From: Panulirus ornatus
Lineage: Eukaryota > Arthropoda > Malacostraca > Decapoda > Palinuridae
Direction: 5' to 3'
DNA length: 64,000 bases
NCBI RefSeq assembly: GCF_036320965.1
Contig: NC_092226.1
Coordinates: 14,914,891-14,978,890, forward strand
In this document: positions 48,041-59,834 of the stretch, one piece after another
Layout: the number at the start of each line of letters is the position of its first letter
Numbering within the stretch: position 1 is the first letter of the stretch
Program-made: the position numbers and the translations under genes
Notes under the pieces: generated by a model
Databases searched by the model: none
Told to the model about the DNA's origin: nothing
The model's input: the letters and a program-made list of their open reading frames with translations, nothing else

Positions 48041-48108
<68 letters not shown>
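48041..48108. repeat. (TC)n microsatellite
   Basis: About 33 TC units. The stretch 48109-48490 after it shows nothing I recognise. Confidence 0.95.
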
Positions 48109-48110
<2 letters not shown>

Positions 48111-48509
48111 CATCACTCAGTCCATAAAACTGTCTGCAATTACATTCACATCTGCATTTCAACAACTTCATCTAGGCCCACGTCGAATTAATTCTAACTT
48201 CGGTGCAACTTCCATGTGTGTTGGCCCCGTCGGAATTAAAATGTATTTTACTCCACCCACCCTCGTCACATTCTCTGTCTTTTTTTTTTTAAATACATTA
48301 AAATCGCATGCAGTCACGCTCGTTTTAAATGACACAGAATCTAGGTCACGGTACATTAGTATCCACGTGTGTAATTTTCAACTCTCAATTTAACTTTCGG
48401 TGGTTCTCCCCTGTACTAGGTACAAAACCATTTCTCTACACGAGTGTCTCTTTGAAGAGAGACTTTTTTTTGAAGCTTCCACTGTGTGTTGATGTGAAGC
48501 GTTGCTGAC

Positions 48510-48640
48510 CATGATTCATCACACATGGGTCAGCCCGGGTTCGAATCTTGGTTTTGGACAGTTGGCCCACAGCCTACCCAAATGTTCGACCTCTTCTCGA
48601 GGCTGGTCGATAAGTGTGCTCAGAACAATCACCGGCTGGC
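48510..48640 (+). mobile_element. SINE-like fragment with a tRNA B-box-like motif (copy 2)
   Basis: Shares with 44950-45090, in order, acacatggg, a B-box-like gggttcgaatc (48538-48548), ttggcccacagcctaccc, ctcgaggctggtcgataa. Substitutions make it diverged. Confidence 0.5.
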
Positions 48641-49030
48641 TGCCCGGCAATCACAAACACTCAAAAACCTACACAATGAAACAAAGACTCGACCAGTACA
48701 GTACGACCTCAAGCATCCTCGCCATGCAATTCCATGCAAGAGAACTTGACCCCATCCTCCTGAAAGCCACTCTATTACAAACCATCAACCCTTAAGTAGG
48801 ATTAAAATGCTTACCCCTGCCTCAAACTTCAGCAAGGTCTGCTCACAGATCCCTTCCACCCCTTCCCCAACACAGATAACACTAGCAGAACACATAAATA
48901 CTGAGACCCGACAAGTACTGAACAACCGAACCTCCCAACTCAGTCTCAAACTCCAGCTCAACAGATATACACCAATCAGAAACCACACTCCCCAGACAAA
49001 CACGAGTCACACTCTCCTGTCTACGCTCTG
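48600..49030 (+). mobile_element. LINE C-terminal remnant of another (Jockey/pol-like) family
   Basis: The + strand reads NNHRLAARQSQTLKNLHNET, then KTRPVQ (48625-48700). A second frame further on reads ITLAEHINTE and LSLKLQLNRY. The NLHNETK..PV pattern after an N..R...G-like tract is usual in the region behind the RT of Jockey-type pol proteins. Two frames and missing motifs show decay. Identification is moderate. Confidence 0.4.
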
Positions 49031-49044
49031 GACATCATTTACCC

Positions 49045-49100
<56 letters not shown>
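49045..49100. repeat. (GT)n microsatellite
   Basis: About 27 GT units. Confidence 0.95.
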
Positions 49101-49102
<2 letters not shown>

Positions 49103-49169
49103 TAGTTCCAGGTAAAAGTGGGTCTAGAACAAGCGTGTGACACTCCCATGGCGGTTTAATCTGTTGGTG

Positions 49170-50010
49170 GTGGTGGGGTTTGGGCGGTTAGCAAAGTTTA
49201 TGTTGCTGATGAGACAACTCCGTTGGCAGGCTCGAGTGAGAAGCCGCTGTCCGAGTCTGGGAGAATATACTAGAGAAGAAAGTTGGAGAGAAAATGTGAG
49301 CAAAAGTAAATCTATTAAGTTTAACACGGGAGAGGGACATGGTGGCTGGAGTGTGAGTTTGAATGGACTGAAACTGTAGGATGTGGAGTGTTTTATATTC
49401 CTGGGAGTGGACATAGGGGCGAATTTAACCGTGGGTGGGTAGGTGGAGAAGTTAAGGTCCTGGATGTACTGAGGAGCATTTGGAAAGAGAGAGAGAGAGG
49501 TCACTGTCTGAGAATGTACAGATGGGATGTTCGATGGTATAGCAGTCTCGACGGTGGTGAATGTCTCAGGGGCGTGGACCCGAGATGAATAGCACGGAGG
49601 AGGGAGAATATGTTGGTAAAAGACATGCTGAAGACAATATGTGGTGTGAGGAGGATTGATCGAATAATGACAGGGTAAGAGGGAGGTGCTTGGCAGTAAG
49701 AAGAGTACGGTTGAGAGAGCTGAAGGGGCTGTACTGATATGGTTTGGATATATGGAGAGGATGAGTGAGGAGAGGCTGACGAAAGGAGGGTTTCGTGTCA
49801 ACAGTAATGGGAAAAAGAAGTGGATGACTGAACTGGAGATGGAAGGATGGAGTGAAAGATGCTTTGAGTGATTCGGGGCTCAAACATGCAGGAGGCTGTG
49901 AAGCGTGCTGGGATAGAGCGAACTGGAGCGATGTGGTATACGGGGGGACGCCATGCGGTCATTGGACCGAATCAAGGCATAAATGGCGGTCATGGTAAGT
50001 CACTGTATCG
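49170..50010 (+). mobile_element. LINE copy J, decayed C-terminal part
   Basis: The + strand aligns from the F(A)DDT..VA.SS region (FVADETTPLAGSSEK in the broken frame near 49196) to the end of the coding region, ending gtggtatacggggggacg near 49945 and gaatcaaggcat near 49978. The short GA run at 49486-49498 sits where the intact copy has tggaagtcgagaac. The frame is broken many times, and the 3' UTR end motif is absent. Confidence 0.78.
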
Positions 50011-50356
50011 CATATAACATTCATAAATTCACGCTTAAACACCCTTTTCGCGTTCAATCTTTCTCCGGTAATATTCACTTCTGGAGTGAATCAGGGAAAG
50101 AATCCCCATCCTTCACCTTCGCTTAAAGAATCAGCAGTGTGAAAAGTTTTCAGCCAACAGACGCCGTTGTCAGCCAACAGACGCCCTTCAAGCCCCAGTA
50201 ATCCAGCCAACATTCTCTGTTTACCCTTTCTTTTTTTCAGTGATTCTTCGCGTTTTTCCTTTTTTTCTTTTCTCTACCCATTCTTCCTCCTCTCCTGTAC
50301 CCACCTATGATCTTCCTCGTAGGTCTTTCTTCGTGACCCTAGGATCAACGTCATCC

Positions 50357-50421
<65 letters not shown>
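50357..50421. repeat. (TC)n microsatellite
   Basis: About 32 TC units. The flanking stretches 50011-50356 and 50422-51476 are C-rich, with a CTCCTC/CTGCTG run at 51105-51180 and no recognisable gene. Confidence 0.95.
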
Positions 50422-50425
<4 letters not shown>

Positions 50426-51474
50426 TCTTCATCGTCTCCTACTTCACTTTCCAGTCCCTCTCCTCCCACTCTGTCTCACTTACACCCCTCTCTACAAGCT
50501 ATTTCGCCTCACACAAGCCCCCCACAAAGTCCCCCCTCCCCCTCCCTTTCTCGCCACCTTCCCCTCACACTCCTCCCCTCATAACTCCCCTCCCTCCCTC
50601 TGGCTCCTATTCCTTATGACCAACCAACCATCACCACCAACACCTCCTCCACCTCCTTCCTTACTGACTTACAGCCTTCCTAAACAACCCCCTCACCTCT
50701 AATGCGCCTCCTACCCTCACCCCCATCTCTGAAAACCCTCTCCTCCCCCCGCTTCCCCTTACCTCCCATAACACCCGCCCTAAAAAGAACCACGTACGGG
50801 ATCCCAGCTCATGAAAAGTGGAACTCACACATAATAAGAAAAAGCCCCCCCCACCCTTTTTTTTTCCCCTCCCTCCCTCCCTCATCCCAAGTTCCGTAAA
50901 GGAGTCTCCAATTACATCACCTGCTGGCGTAAAAGCCAGGATATTGAAAGGATGACTCTCTTGGGGGTGGGGGTGTGAGGGGAGGGGCCCCAGGTTCGCG
51001 GTGCTGGAAGGGTCGCCGAGTGAGACAAGGTCGCGAATGGTGGAGTCGGTGTATGTGTACTCCGTCCATGAGAAGGTGGCTGGCTGGCGGCATATGACAC
51101 TCTCCTCCTCCCTCTTCTCCTCCTGCTGCTGCTCCGCCTCCTCCTCCTGCTGCTCCGCCTCCTCCTCCTCCTCTTCCTGCTGTTTGTTGTTAGCGTCTCA
51201 AAAGGGAGGGTGGGGGAGGTGTGCTTCCAGCTCGCAACGTCAGATGCCATGTTGGACTCTCTAAACAAACGACGGGTACGAAGACTCCTTGAGCATGACA
51301 GTACGACTGTTGGGGTAGGGTATGGCCTGGCCTGGCCTTTGACCTTCACCGTTACTGGCCGGGTCAAAGGCCATACATTCGGCGTGGCTTCCGTGAAGAG
51401 AGTTTTTCATGACTGCCTAGATACTGCTGCGTGTTCTACCCATACAACACACACACTGTGACATAATTTCATAC

Positions 51475-51476
<2 letters not shown>

Positions 51477-51530
<54 letters not shown>
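51477..51530. repeat. (TA)n to the left of the hammerhead-like PLE block
   Basis: About 26 TA units. Confidence 0.95.
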
Positions 51531-51533
<3 letters not shown>

Positions 51534-51660
51534 ACAATCACCACTGGAAAGAGAAAATAAGAACGGTGAGTACTTTGATTTATTACATCCTGTCTGAGGA
51601 GGTAATAAGCGAAAGTACTCACAGTTTCTATTTTTCTCTCTCTCTCCAGTGGTGATTGTT
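51531..51660. mobile_element. Inverted-repeat Penelope-like terminal block
   Basis: Arms caacaatcaccactgga (51532-51548) and tccagtggtgattgttg (51645-51661) are perfect inverted copies. Inside them gtgagtacttt (51576-51586) faces aaagtactcac (51612-51622). (TA)n tracts lie on both sides. The layout, two terminal repeats head to head, repeats what is seen at 53797-53985 and at the ends of the coding PLE. PLE origin is inferred from that. Confidence 0.6.
51588..51626 (+). ncRNA. Candidate type I hammerhead ribozyme
   Basis: In order: helix I strand CTGT (51590-51593), core CTGAGGA (51594-51600), helix II region GGTAATAAGC (51601-51610), GAAA (51611-51614), GTAC (51615-51618), then U16.1 and H17 as TC (51619-51620), and helix I return strand ACAG (51621-51624), which pairs perfectly with CTGT. 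AGTACT is a palindrome, so helix III would form between two molecules or two tandem units, as proposed for PLE and retrozyme hammerheads. Helix II is weak (one good G-C pair). All invariant core bases are present. Confidence 0.55.
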
Positions 51661-51689
51661 GTATATATCTCTTCACACTGAGGTGAAGG

Positions 51690-51692
<3 letters not shown>

Positions 51693-51738
<46 letters not shown>

Positions 51739-51859
51739 GATAGGTTCGTATGTCTCTCCCATGTATATAGAACATTATATTTATAGTCCCTTTTGGATAT
51801 ATATTTTTTCAGTTTCCTCTATGCACTGGTGTGCTCTGCACACATAAAGTGTGTTTTTT

Positions 51860-51923
<64 letters not shown>
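51693..51923. repeat. (TA)n at 51693-51736 and 51862-51923
   Basis: Two TA tracts about 125 bp apart. The sequence between them has no recognisable gene. Confidence 0.95.
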
Positions 51924-51925
<2 letters not shown>

Positions 51926-52007
51926 TCCTGTTACCTATATATCACAAGTGGAGTGTACTTCCATCTGCTCACAGGACATGGGAGTTATGTGTACAGAAAT
52001 AATGCCC

Positions 52008-52012
<5 letters not shown>

Positions 52013-52082
<70 letters not shown>
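52013..52082. repeat. (TC)n microsatellite
   Basis: About 35 TC units. Confidence 0.95.
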
Positions 52083-52084
<2 letters not shown>

Positions 52085-53308
52085 GCCCACAATGAGGGGC
52101 CATGAGTCATTACCGTATAATGCATTTGCACTCGGCTGTTACTCATCCTAAAAGCTCCTGGATTTAAAAAGAAAAAAAAAAAAAGGAGGGGGGGGGGACG
52201 TTAATCCCACTAGTAAAACAATCGCAGTCTCTCCATCTCCTCCTCCCCTACGCACTATCCTTTCCTCCCCCACCACCTCGGTCATTCGCTTTTACCGTCT
52301 CTCTATTTATTTCTTTTAAGGTAAACAACATCAATCTCAATCCCCCTCAAAAAAAAAAATCAGAAAAAAAAAACAGACACTTCCTATGTCGTTCATCACG
52401 CATGAAAAACATTTCCCCCTTTTTTTCAAGGACGATTCAATATTTTTCGACAATATTTTTTTGTATTCTTTTTTTTGGGGGGGAAGCTTATACTGTTTCT
52501 CCTAGGGTGAGGAACGAGGGAATAATTCACCAGTTATTCACTGACCGAACTCGAAAAAAAAAAGTCTTCAATACCTTTTATGATAGAACTGAAGAGTCAA
52601 AAGTAATTCTAAAGGTGTTGAAGACTGTATTAACTCTGCTCTGCTCTTTAAAAAAAAAAAAAACTTTTTTTAAAAACCTATTTCGACACGCAACGAAGTC
52701 CCCATTGCACAAAAGGGGGATCTCGGACTGTGAGGTGAGAGGCGTTGCTGGCTCAGCCTCCACAGTAGGAGGAAGAGCGAGGCATACAGCGAAGATGAGT
52801 TATATTTGGAGAACAGCAGGTGAAGTGGGCGGGAAAAAAGATACTATCAAAAGCTGGTTTATGAGGCAATTCCAGGTTTATGGAAAAGTCCAGCAGGTGT
52901 GTTTACGTTCCAGGACGCGCATGGTGCCTCATACATGAGGGCAGCGGTCCAGGATACTCACTCTCTGATGCAGTGGGGTTAAGCGAGTGGGGCAGCTGGA
53001 CTTCCAAAGGAACTAAAGAGATTAAAATGAATAAGAAATCAGCTGTGTTCCAGCACGTACGAGTAGCTCCAAAACCACGACTATATTGTTGAGGGTAAGT
53101 ATGCATGTCTCTACGTGCTTCATCTATAACCTAACCCAATAGAATGTCTTTTCCAGGGGTTCCTGAACCTCCAAGGCGACGCTACCATCAGCAGCAGAGG
53201 AGTGTGTAGTAGCACCTACCAACATATCTCAATTCCTATCGGTCGGAGGCTTTCTGAGAGATGGAACCAGAAGGACCTCAAAGGTTCAGTTCTTGGCAAC
53301 AACTTGCT

Positions 53309-53310
<2 letters not shown>
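52083..53310. other. Unique stretch with a 62-bp intron-like interval (53095-53156)
   Basis: The frames 52402-52938 and 52880-53092 are open but have no recognisable family. GTAAGT at 53095, a branch-like CTAAC at 53131 and tcttttccag ending at 53156 make a tidy short intron. No conserved frame crosses it, so coding status is unknown. Confidence 0.25.

Positions 53311-53360
<50 letters not shown>
53311..53360. repeat. (GT)n microsatellite
   Basis: About 25 GT units. Confidence 0.95.
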
Positions 53361-53363
<3 letters not shown>

Positions 53364-53693
53364 CAAAGGGCCTCTACTTCCTAATTACCCTCTAGCTTAC
53401 CTTCCATCTTATGGCAGCACGTACCGATAACTCCGCAGCTTGTCGAGAGGAAAAAAATAATAGATTCTAAGAGTTGCCTCGGCTGGTAATGGGCAGAACC
53501 AAGAACTTCCCTTAGGTAGATAAAGTTCCTCAACACCCACCTCCCCCTCGAATCTCCCTCCCTCCCTCCCTGCCCACAACTCCCAGCTCATGAACTGGAA
53601 GACTTGATGAGGAGTTCTTCTCGTCAGAGAAGTTCTTCAGCTCTTGGTAGTCACAAGGATGAAGAGGCGCGGATAAGGTGAGGGCTGAGGTGA

Positions 53694-53694
<1 letters not shown>

Positions 53695-53742
<48 letters not shown>
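53695..53742. repeat. (CA)n microsatellite
   Basis: About 24 CA units. The stretch 53361-53694 before it shows nothing I recognise. Confidence 0.95.
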
Positions 53743-53744
<2 letters not shown>

Positions 53745-53796
53745 CTACTGCAGCAGGCCAGAGCGACGCGTGTAATCTAGCATTCGCTGATAACCA

Positions 53797-53972
53797 CGAG
53801 GAAAAATGAAACATGGTAAGTGTCAAGTGCACTTTCTTGTGATTACGTCGTCAGGGGGGGAGAGAGAGATACAAAGAACGAGGGCTCTCATTCTTGTCTC
53901 CCCTCCAGATGATGTAATTACACGAAAGTGCACTCGGGACTTATCGTGCTTCATTTTTCCCCGTGGGGTATC

Positions 53973-53985
<13 letters not shown>
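53797..53985. mobile_element. Head-to-head pair of Penelope-like terminal blocks
   Basis: The left half (53797-53880, minus orientation) and right half (53881-53985, plus orientation) are inverted copies sharing cacgaggaaaaatgaaac/ttcatttttccccgtgg, gtgcac and the gatgatgtaattac/gattacgtcgtc part. The left core reads CTGACGA (53854-53848) but has AAGAAA instead of ACGAAA. The right core reads CCAGATGA (53905-53912), then ACGAAAGTGCACTC and GGGAC. So each half has a different lesion in the hammerhead-like core. Confidence 0.6.
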
Positions 53986-54015
<30 letters not shown>

Positions 54016-54099
54016 ATATACACAAGGTTAAGAAACGGAGCGACGCAGTTATCATACACAAACACCAGGCATAACTGACCAACCAAGAGCCATAGAATC

Positions 54100-54174
<75 letters not shown>
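53979..54174. repeat. (CA)n at 53979-54013 and (GA)n at 54102-54174
   Basis: Two dinucleotide tracts. Confidence 0.95.
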
Positions 54175-54176
<2 letters not shown>

Positions 54177-54384
54177 ATGGTCGAGTGATATCATTCACTC
54201 GTACTGCCAAAGACTGACCATACAGTATCAGATCTCCAGTTTCCGTATTTACCATTGTTTGTTTCTGCTTACTGTAATACAAAGAAAAATCCTTAAACCA
54301 GCTGCTCACTTTGTGGATGTTGAGCCTTCAAACTATGAAGCCATCGAATTCAAAATTTCTATACCCACTCTAAAACTGCTTCTG

Positions 54385-54390
<6 letters not shown>

Positions 54391-54479
<89 letters not shown>
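54391..54479. repeat. (TA)n microsatellite
   Basis: About 44 TA units. Confidence 0.95.
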
Positions 54480-54480
<1 letters not shown>

Positions 54481-54890
54481 GCCCCACCCAATCCCTTCCT
54501 TTGATCATGTACACACAACAAAAAAACGACCTTTACACTTTCAGAGTGATATAATGTGACGTAAGGACGAACACATCTGAGAGCATACCAACCTTTTAAA
54601 AGATAACCAGTGATCATTATGAAACTTATCGTTCACTGGTGTAAAGAGTTTTTTTTTGTGCTATTAAACTTCTTGCCCCGAGGCAGTCCTTTCTTCGCAT
54701 CCTGAAGGCTGAAATCGCGTATTCAGGGGAGGATTTCAAAGTAGACCACAGGGAATGTTTTAGCCTGTATAATCAGCGCGATCTCACCGTAGCCCAGGAC
54801 ATTTCTCCTCTCCTCCTTAACGACGTGGAACAAATGATAAAACACCGAACACGACTACCCGACCTTCACGACCACTCTCTCCTAACACGA

Positions 54891-55689
<799 letters not shown>

Positions 55690-55965
55690 TTAAAAGGGAC
55701 TAGGCACACGGACACTCATCCCATGGGCTGCCTGCAATGTGCCCCCCCCCCCCCCCCGACTCCCAAAGGCTCAGAACCACAGCACCTGTCCTGCTACTGC
55801 ATCCCACACCTTCTGTGTGGCGACCGGCCACCTCGAGCATTAGCCGTTGGGATTACGTTGTGGAATTCTCCTCCCTCCATTCTTCCTTTGGGATTCAGAC
55901 CTACGAACGCCAACGGAGGCAAGATTAAATTCCACATTCTCTATAATGTACTCATTTTTTCCTTT
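55690..55965 (+). mobile_element. Possible LINE C-terminal remnant
   Basis: The + strand frame near 55830-55920 reads ALAVGITLWNSPPSILPLGF, resembling the R...LWNSLPSS..P..Y/F region at the extreme C-terminus of several LINE families. Upstream is a C run (55742-55758) that may shift the frame. Weak evidence. Confidence 0.28.
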
Positions 55966-56502
55966 TATTTATGATGGCCTGCATGTCTTTGCCCGGGCCA
56001 AGTCGTTCGTTATAGAAAAAAAAAATAAAGAATGTACACCTTCATCTCTCGAACATTCGAGTTACCGAAAAAAAATCTTCTTGCATAGAACAATGTACAA
56101 TATGAGCAGTGAGATTAACAGACATAAAGCACTCCCATTACTTTCCTGAGGTACGGTCGTTATCCTACCCAACGACCGTAATAGACATGATTAGGAGCGT
56201 AAGTCTTACAAGTTCAACTACACTTCTCTGTTTTATTAAGGACGGGGAGAGCCGCATGGTAGGCCAAGAATAGACGGGACTTTACGGTAACATTCGAGTC
56301 CCTTCTGTTCATACCGTGAAGACTGAATGATACAATCATAGCTTGATTAAGATAATTACGAGATCATAATGATCACACTGCATTAAGGTCGATCAACATC
56401 GAGGCAGAGGAGGCCCCCTCAAGGTTGGGGTTGGGGAGGCGCCAGTATCAACAAGGGCAAAGAACCCACAGGGTGTTTTCTGATCTTGCTGCAACCGATG
56501 GC

Positions 56503-56505
<3 letters not shown>
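55966..56505. other. Unique stretch, nothing recognised
   Basis: AT-rich, no long frame. Confidence 0.5.

Positions 56506-56564
<59 letters not shown>
56506..56564. repeat. (TC)n microsatellite
   Basis: About 29 TC units. Confidence 0.95.
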
Positions 56565-56567
<3 letters not shown>

Positions 56568-58459
56568 TTCTGATCCCGTCAGAGCAGCGTGACGCAAAGT
56601 TTGCGTACGCACGCGAGCATTTGCGTCGTTGACGGAATCAGATGAAGCAAACAGCACAGAGGAAGAGTCTGGAGGTCACCTTTATTCTTTCTTCTTTTTT
56701 TTTCTTATCAATCAAAAGAAAAGAAAAAAAAAACAGAAAAAGGTCCATAGACGTTTTTCGAAACATCATCAACGATGAAATATTAAAAGTACCGCTTGAT
56801 GGGAGTGGCTGTTTTGAATGTGATAAAACATATCCAATCATCGTAAGCCCGTTTTCTTTTTTTTTTTCATTGGTGAACAGAATGTGTCGTGCCCTTTAGG
56901 ATCATATGATCAAGAGGCAAACTGAAAAACCCATCTGGAGCTGTCATTTCGTATGTATCATTCTTCTTGTAAAGGTTAAGGTATTGTAAGTTTATAGCCA
57001 GGGAATGACCTGCTTCTGTTCGTGTCTTGTCTGATATTTCCCTGACGATCCAACGCTTTTACATTAACCCTCAAGGAAAGAAAACACAATACACGAAGGG
57101 ATAACTCTTGCAAATTCATCAGTAGAATTACTTTGACGCGCGCCACTGTGACAAGAGTAAAGAAAAACACCCGACTGCAACGTGTTGTCATCACCCTCCT
57201 GCATAATTCCTACATAACAAAGACCTCATAACCCTCTTAAAGTTCATTTCTAGACTACATCAGCATACGATAGGAATGAGCCAACTGGGCATTTAATCTT
57301 TAAACATACGGGGGAAAGGGGAGGAAGCTCTTTCATATTCCCCCTCCCAAATCTTACCACTCGAGGGATTTCCAGCGATACTGCATGATTTATTCCCAAT
57401 ATTAACAAGGATTAAACGCCTATTGGACTGGCATCAGGGTCGGGATCACGGGTGTTAGCAGTGGAATTCCCTCTTTACACCATTACTTCAACGATGTTGA
57501 TCCTCTTGCCCGATATTTCGGCGTAAGCGGGTCGATCGCACGAAATAATTCCGTGGTTGGACATGGCGGCTCTGTACCGCCTACATTATTGACTGGTATT
57601 GACTGAACCCACTCCTCCTCCTCCTCCTCCTCTTCTCTCCGTCTTCGACCTAAACAAACCCGCATCCCTCGCCGACGTCAGTGGAGTCTCCCTCCCTCCC
57701 CTTCCTCACACATTCAGTGTATCTCGCTCTGTGAAGGAAACTGCAGCCACTGTTGTCCTTCGTCCAGCCAGAGTCCCATCTCATTTTTCTTCTGCTTACG
57801 TGAGTGAGTCCACCATCTTTCACCATGGGTTTGGTCTTCATGCTAAAGTAGCATTTTTTTTCTTTCCTCTCAGCTCGGAAAAAAAAGAAAACATGATTCC
57901 CAAGACTTGTTTTATGATTGTGCGACGATTCCCTACATGGGTTCAAAACGGCAAAGGCTGAAATTATGCTGAGACATTACACACAGTGTAGACATCAGGG
58001 CAGTGAAAAAATAGGGGATAAGTTGAACAGTCTTCATACAGGCACTGGTATGGCACTCTCTTGATCACTATGACTGGGATTTAGGGGGGGTGGTGCTGCT
58101 GCAGGTCTCGTAGCGTTCTCTGCGAGCTCGGATGGGTCTCGAGCGCAGGCGTGGCGGCCGACCGCGACTCGAGGACGAGACATCTCTAGGTGGCAGGACG
58201 GGACGGTGGCGAGAGTAAAGAAAATGTTCCCTCTGAAGTGGTGGACGAGGTCTTTGCGATGGTTTGTGGGTGTAGTCAGTACCTGGGAGGGGCCAGTGGA
58301 AGGAGACTTCCACTCGCAGCTCTGATGGCCATCATGGCACTGTTCACGACGAAGAAATGGTTGGCTCCGTCGAAGACTTTGGTGGAGTTGACGAGAGCTG
58401 AGAGCCTTGGGCTGTGTGATGACCTATCTATGATTACCTACGAGGAGGGAGTATTACGC
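56565..58459. other. Longest repeat-poor stretch of the window
   Basis: Nearly 1.9 kb without arrays apart from short A/T runs and a CTCCTC run at 57612-57635. Frames such as 57599-57961 and 58190-58465 on +, and 57650-57946 and 58068-58313 on -, overlap each other and show no domain I recognise. Confidence 0.45.
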
Positions 58460-58600
58460 TGGTAGGGGGGTTCCTTCATCTCTACACTGGTAGGGGGCCA
58501 CCATCTCTACATTGGTAGGGGACCCCCATCTCTTGAGCATCCTTCTACACTGGTAGAGGGGGGCCTCCATCTCTTGAGCATCCTCTACCATCACGTAGCT
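58460..58600. repeat. Short tandem repeat of about 35-45 bp, three to four copies
   Basis: ctacactggtagggg and ccatctcttgagcatc alternate. Confidence 0.75.
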
Positions 58601-58985
58601 TCTTAAATATATGTATGCTGTCTGCATTGACGATGTCCTCCGTCAGACTGTTCCATCGATACACCACTCTTATACTATTAAAAAACCTCGTAATATCCTT
58701 TTGAACAAGTTTCTTACATGATTTCATGTTATGTCCACCGTTGCTATATCCTTAAATCAATTCTCTCACTGTCCACGTCAGCGATTTGTTTGAATACTCG
58801 TAGGTTGTGATCAGGTCACCCGTCGCTCTTCTCTCTTGCAATGGTGGCAACTTTAGCCTTTCCCTATATGTGTGTTGTCCCACATTTAGCAAAATTATCC
58901 TTTTACTTACAAGGCTTTCATAGATGCAAGACACACATAATTTCAACCTCACCTGTTAACACTCCACACACATTTTCTAACATTA
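58560..58985 (-). mobile_element. CR1/L2-like LINE C-terminal fragment, decayed
   Basis: The minus-strand frame at 58952-58752 includes YRERLKLPPLQERRATGDLI, matching the YEERL..L.LPSLE.RR.RGDLI tract of CR1/L2-like proteins. The next frame (58727-58545) includes NSIRVVYRWNSLTEDIVNAD then SIHIFKKL, matching ..R.V..WNSLPE.VV.A.S...FK at the end of the protein. A short gap and frameshift lie between the two. The overall order is right, so this is a contiguous but decayed C-terminus. Confidence 0.78.
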
Positions 58986-59225
58986 TCTGTTAACACACCA
59001 TATACATTATTTTCAGAATTTCTGTATTTTACCCAAAACTCTCCAACAGATCCATGATTAAACACAATTTCAACCTCGTCCAGAGTTGACACAACCCACC
59101 ACATCATTGAGTAACTTTAAGCACACACCCCCACACAATTTCTACCTCGTCCACAGTTTCACACAACCCACCACATCACTGATTAACTTTAACCACACCC
59201 CCACACACAATTCTCCTTCACATCC
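58975..59225. repeat. Tandem repeat of about 75-80 bp, two to three copies
   Basis: cacaatttcaacctcgtcc, acacaacccaccacatca and taactttaa recur in order, with substitutions. 59226-59607 after it shows nothing I recognise. Confidence 0.75.
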
Positions 59226-59603
59226 GCGCTCTGGCGAGATCCCTCTACCTAATGCTAGGGCATCGCCTGCTATTTCCCCTTGTGCTCTGGTAATATGACC
59301 CTCGTCTATGTGTAAGGTCTGCTATGCGCCTTCCCTCCCTCCTCCTGCACGTCGCTCCACCAATTCGCGACGCCGCTTTCTCATACCCACCGAAAGCGTC
59401 TGTACATATTCTGGCATTCAATTTGTCCAACAGGGAGGGTGGGGAAAAAAAGAAGAAGAAAAAGAAACAGGGGAAAAAAATGAGGAAACTACTTTTTGGA
59501 ATCGAGTTAATGAGATCCTAGGCGCTGCTTTTCTCGGTATCTCTATAAATAACTTAGACCATTTTGGGAGTCGTGATTAAACCGGAGTTTAAAGCGTCTT
59601 TTG

Positions 59604-59607
<4 letters not shown>

Positions 59608-59670
<63 letters not shown>
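59608..59670. repeat. (TC)n microsatellite
   Basis: About 31 TC units. Confidence 0.95.
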
Positions 59671-59674
<4 letters not shown>

Positions 59675-59834
59675 AGCACGTGACCCCGGGTCTGATGCTC
59701 TTCGTCCTCCTCGTCTTGGATCCCATTCCTCATGACCTGTTCCCTCTTGTGTCACCTGGCCGGCTTCACATTACGCTCTTTCGGGGGTTCCTGGCGTGTC
59801 TTTTAAGTTCCTTGTCTCGTTGCTATTTACGTTT

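Noticed and set aside
58068..58465. Overlapping frames on both strands (91 aa and 81 aa) as a host gene
   Set aside because: They overlap antisense to each other, show no known domain and lack clear splice or conservation support.
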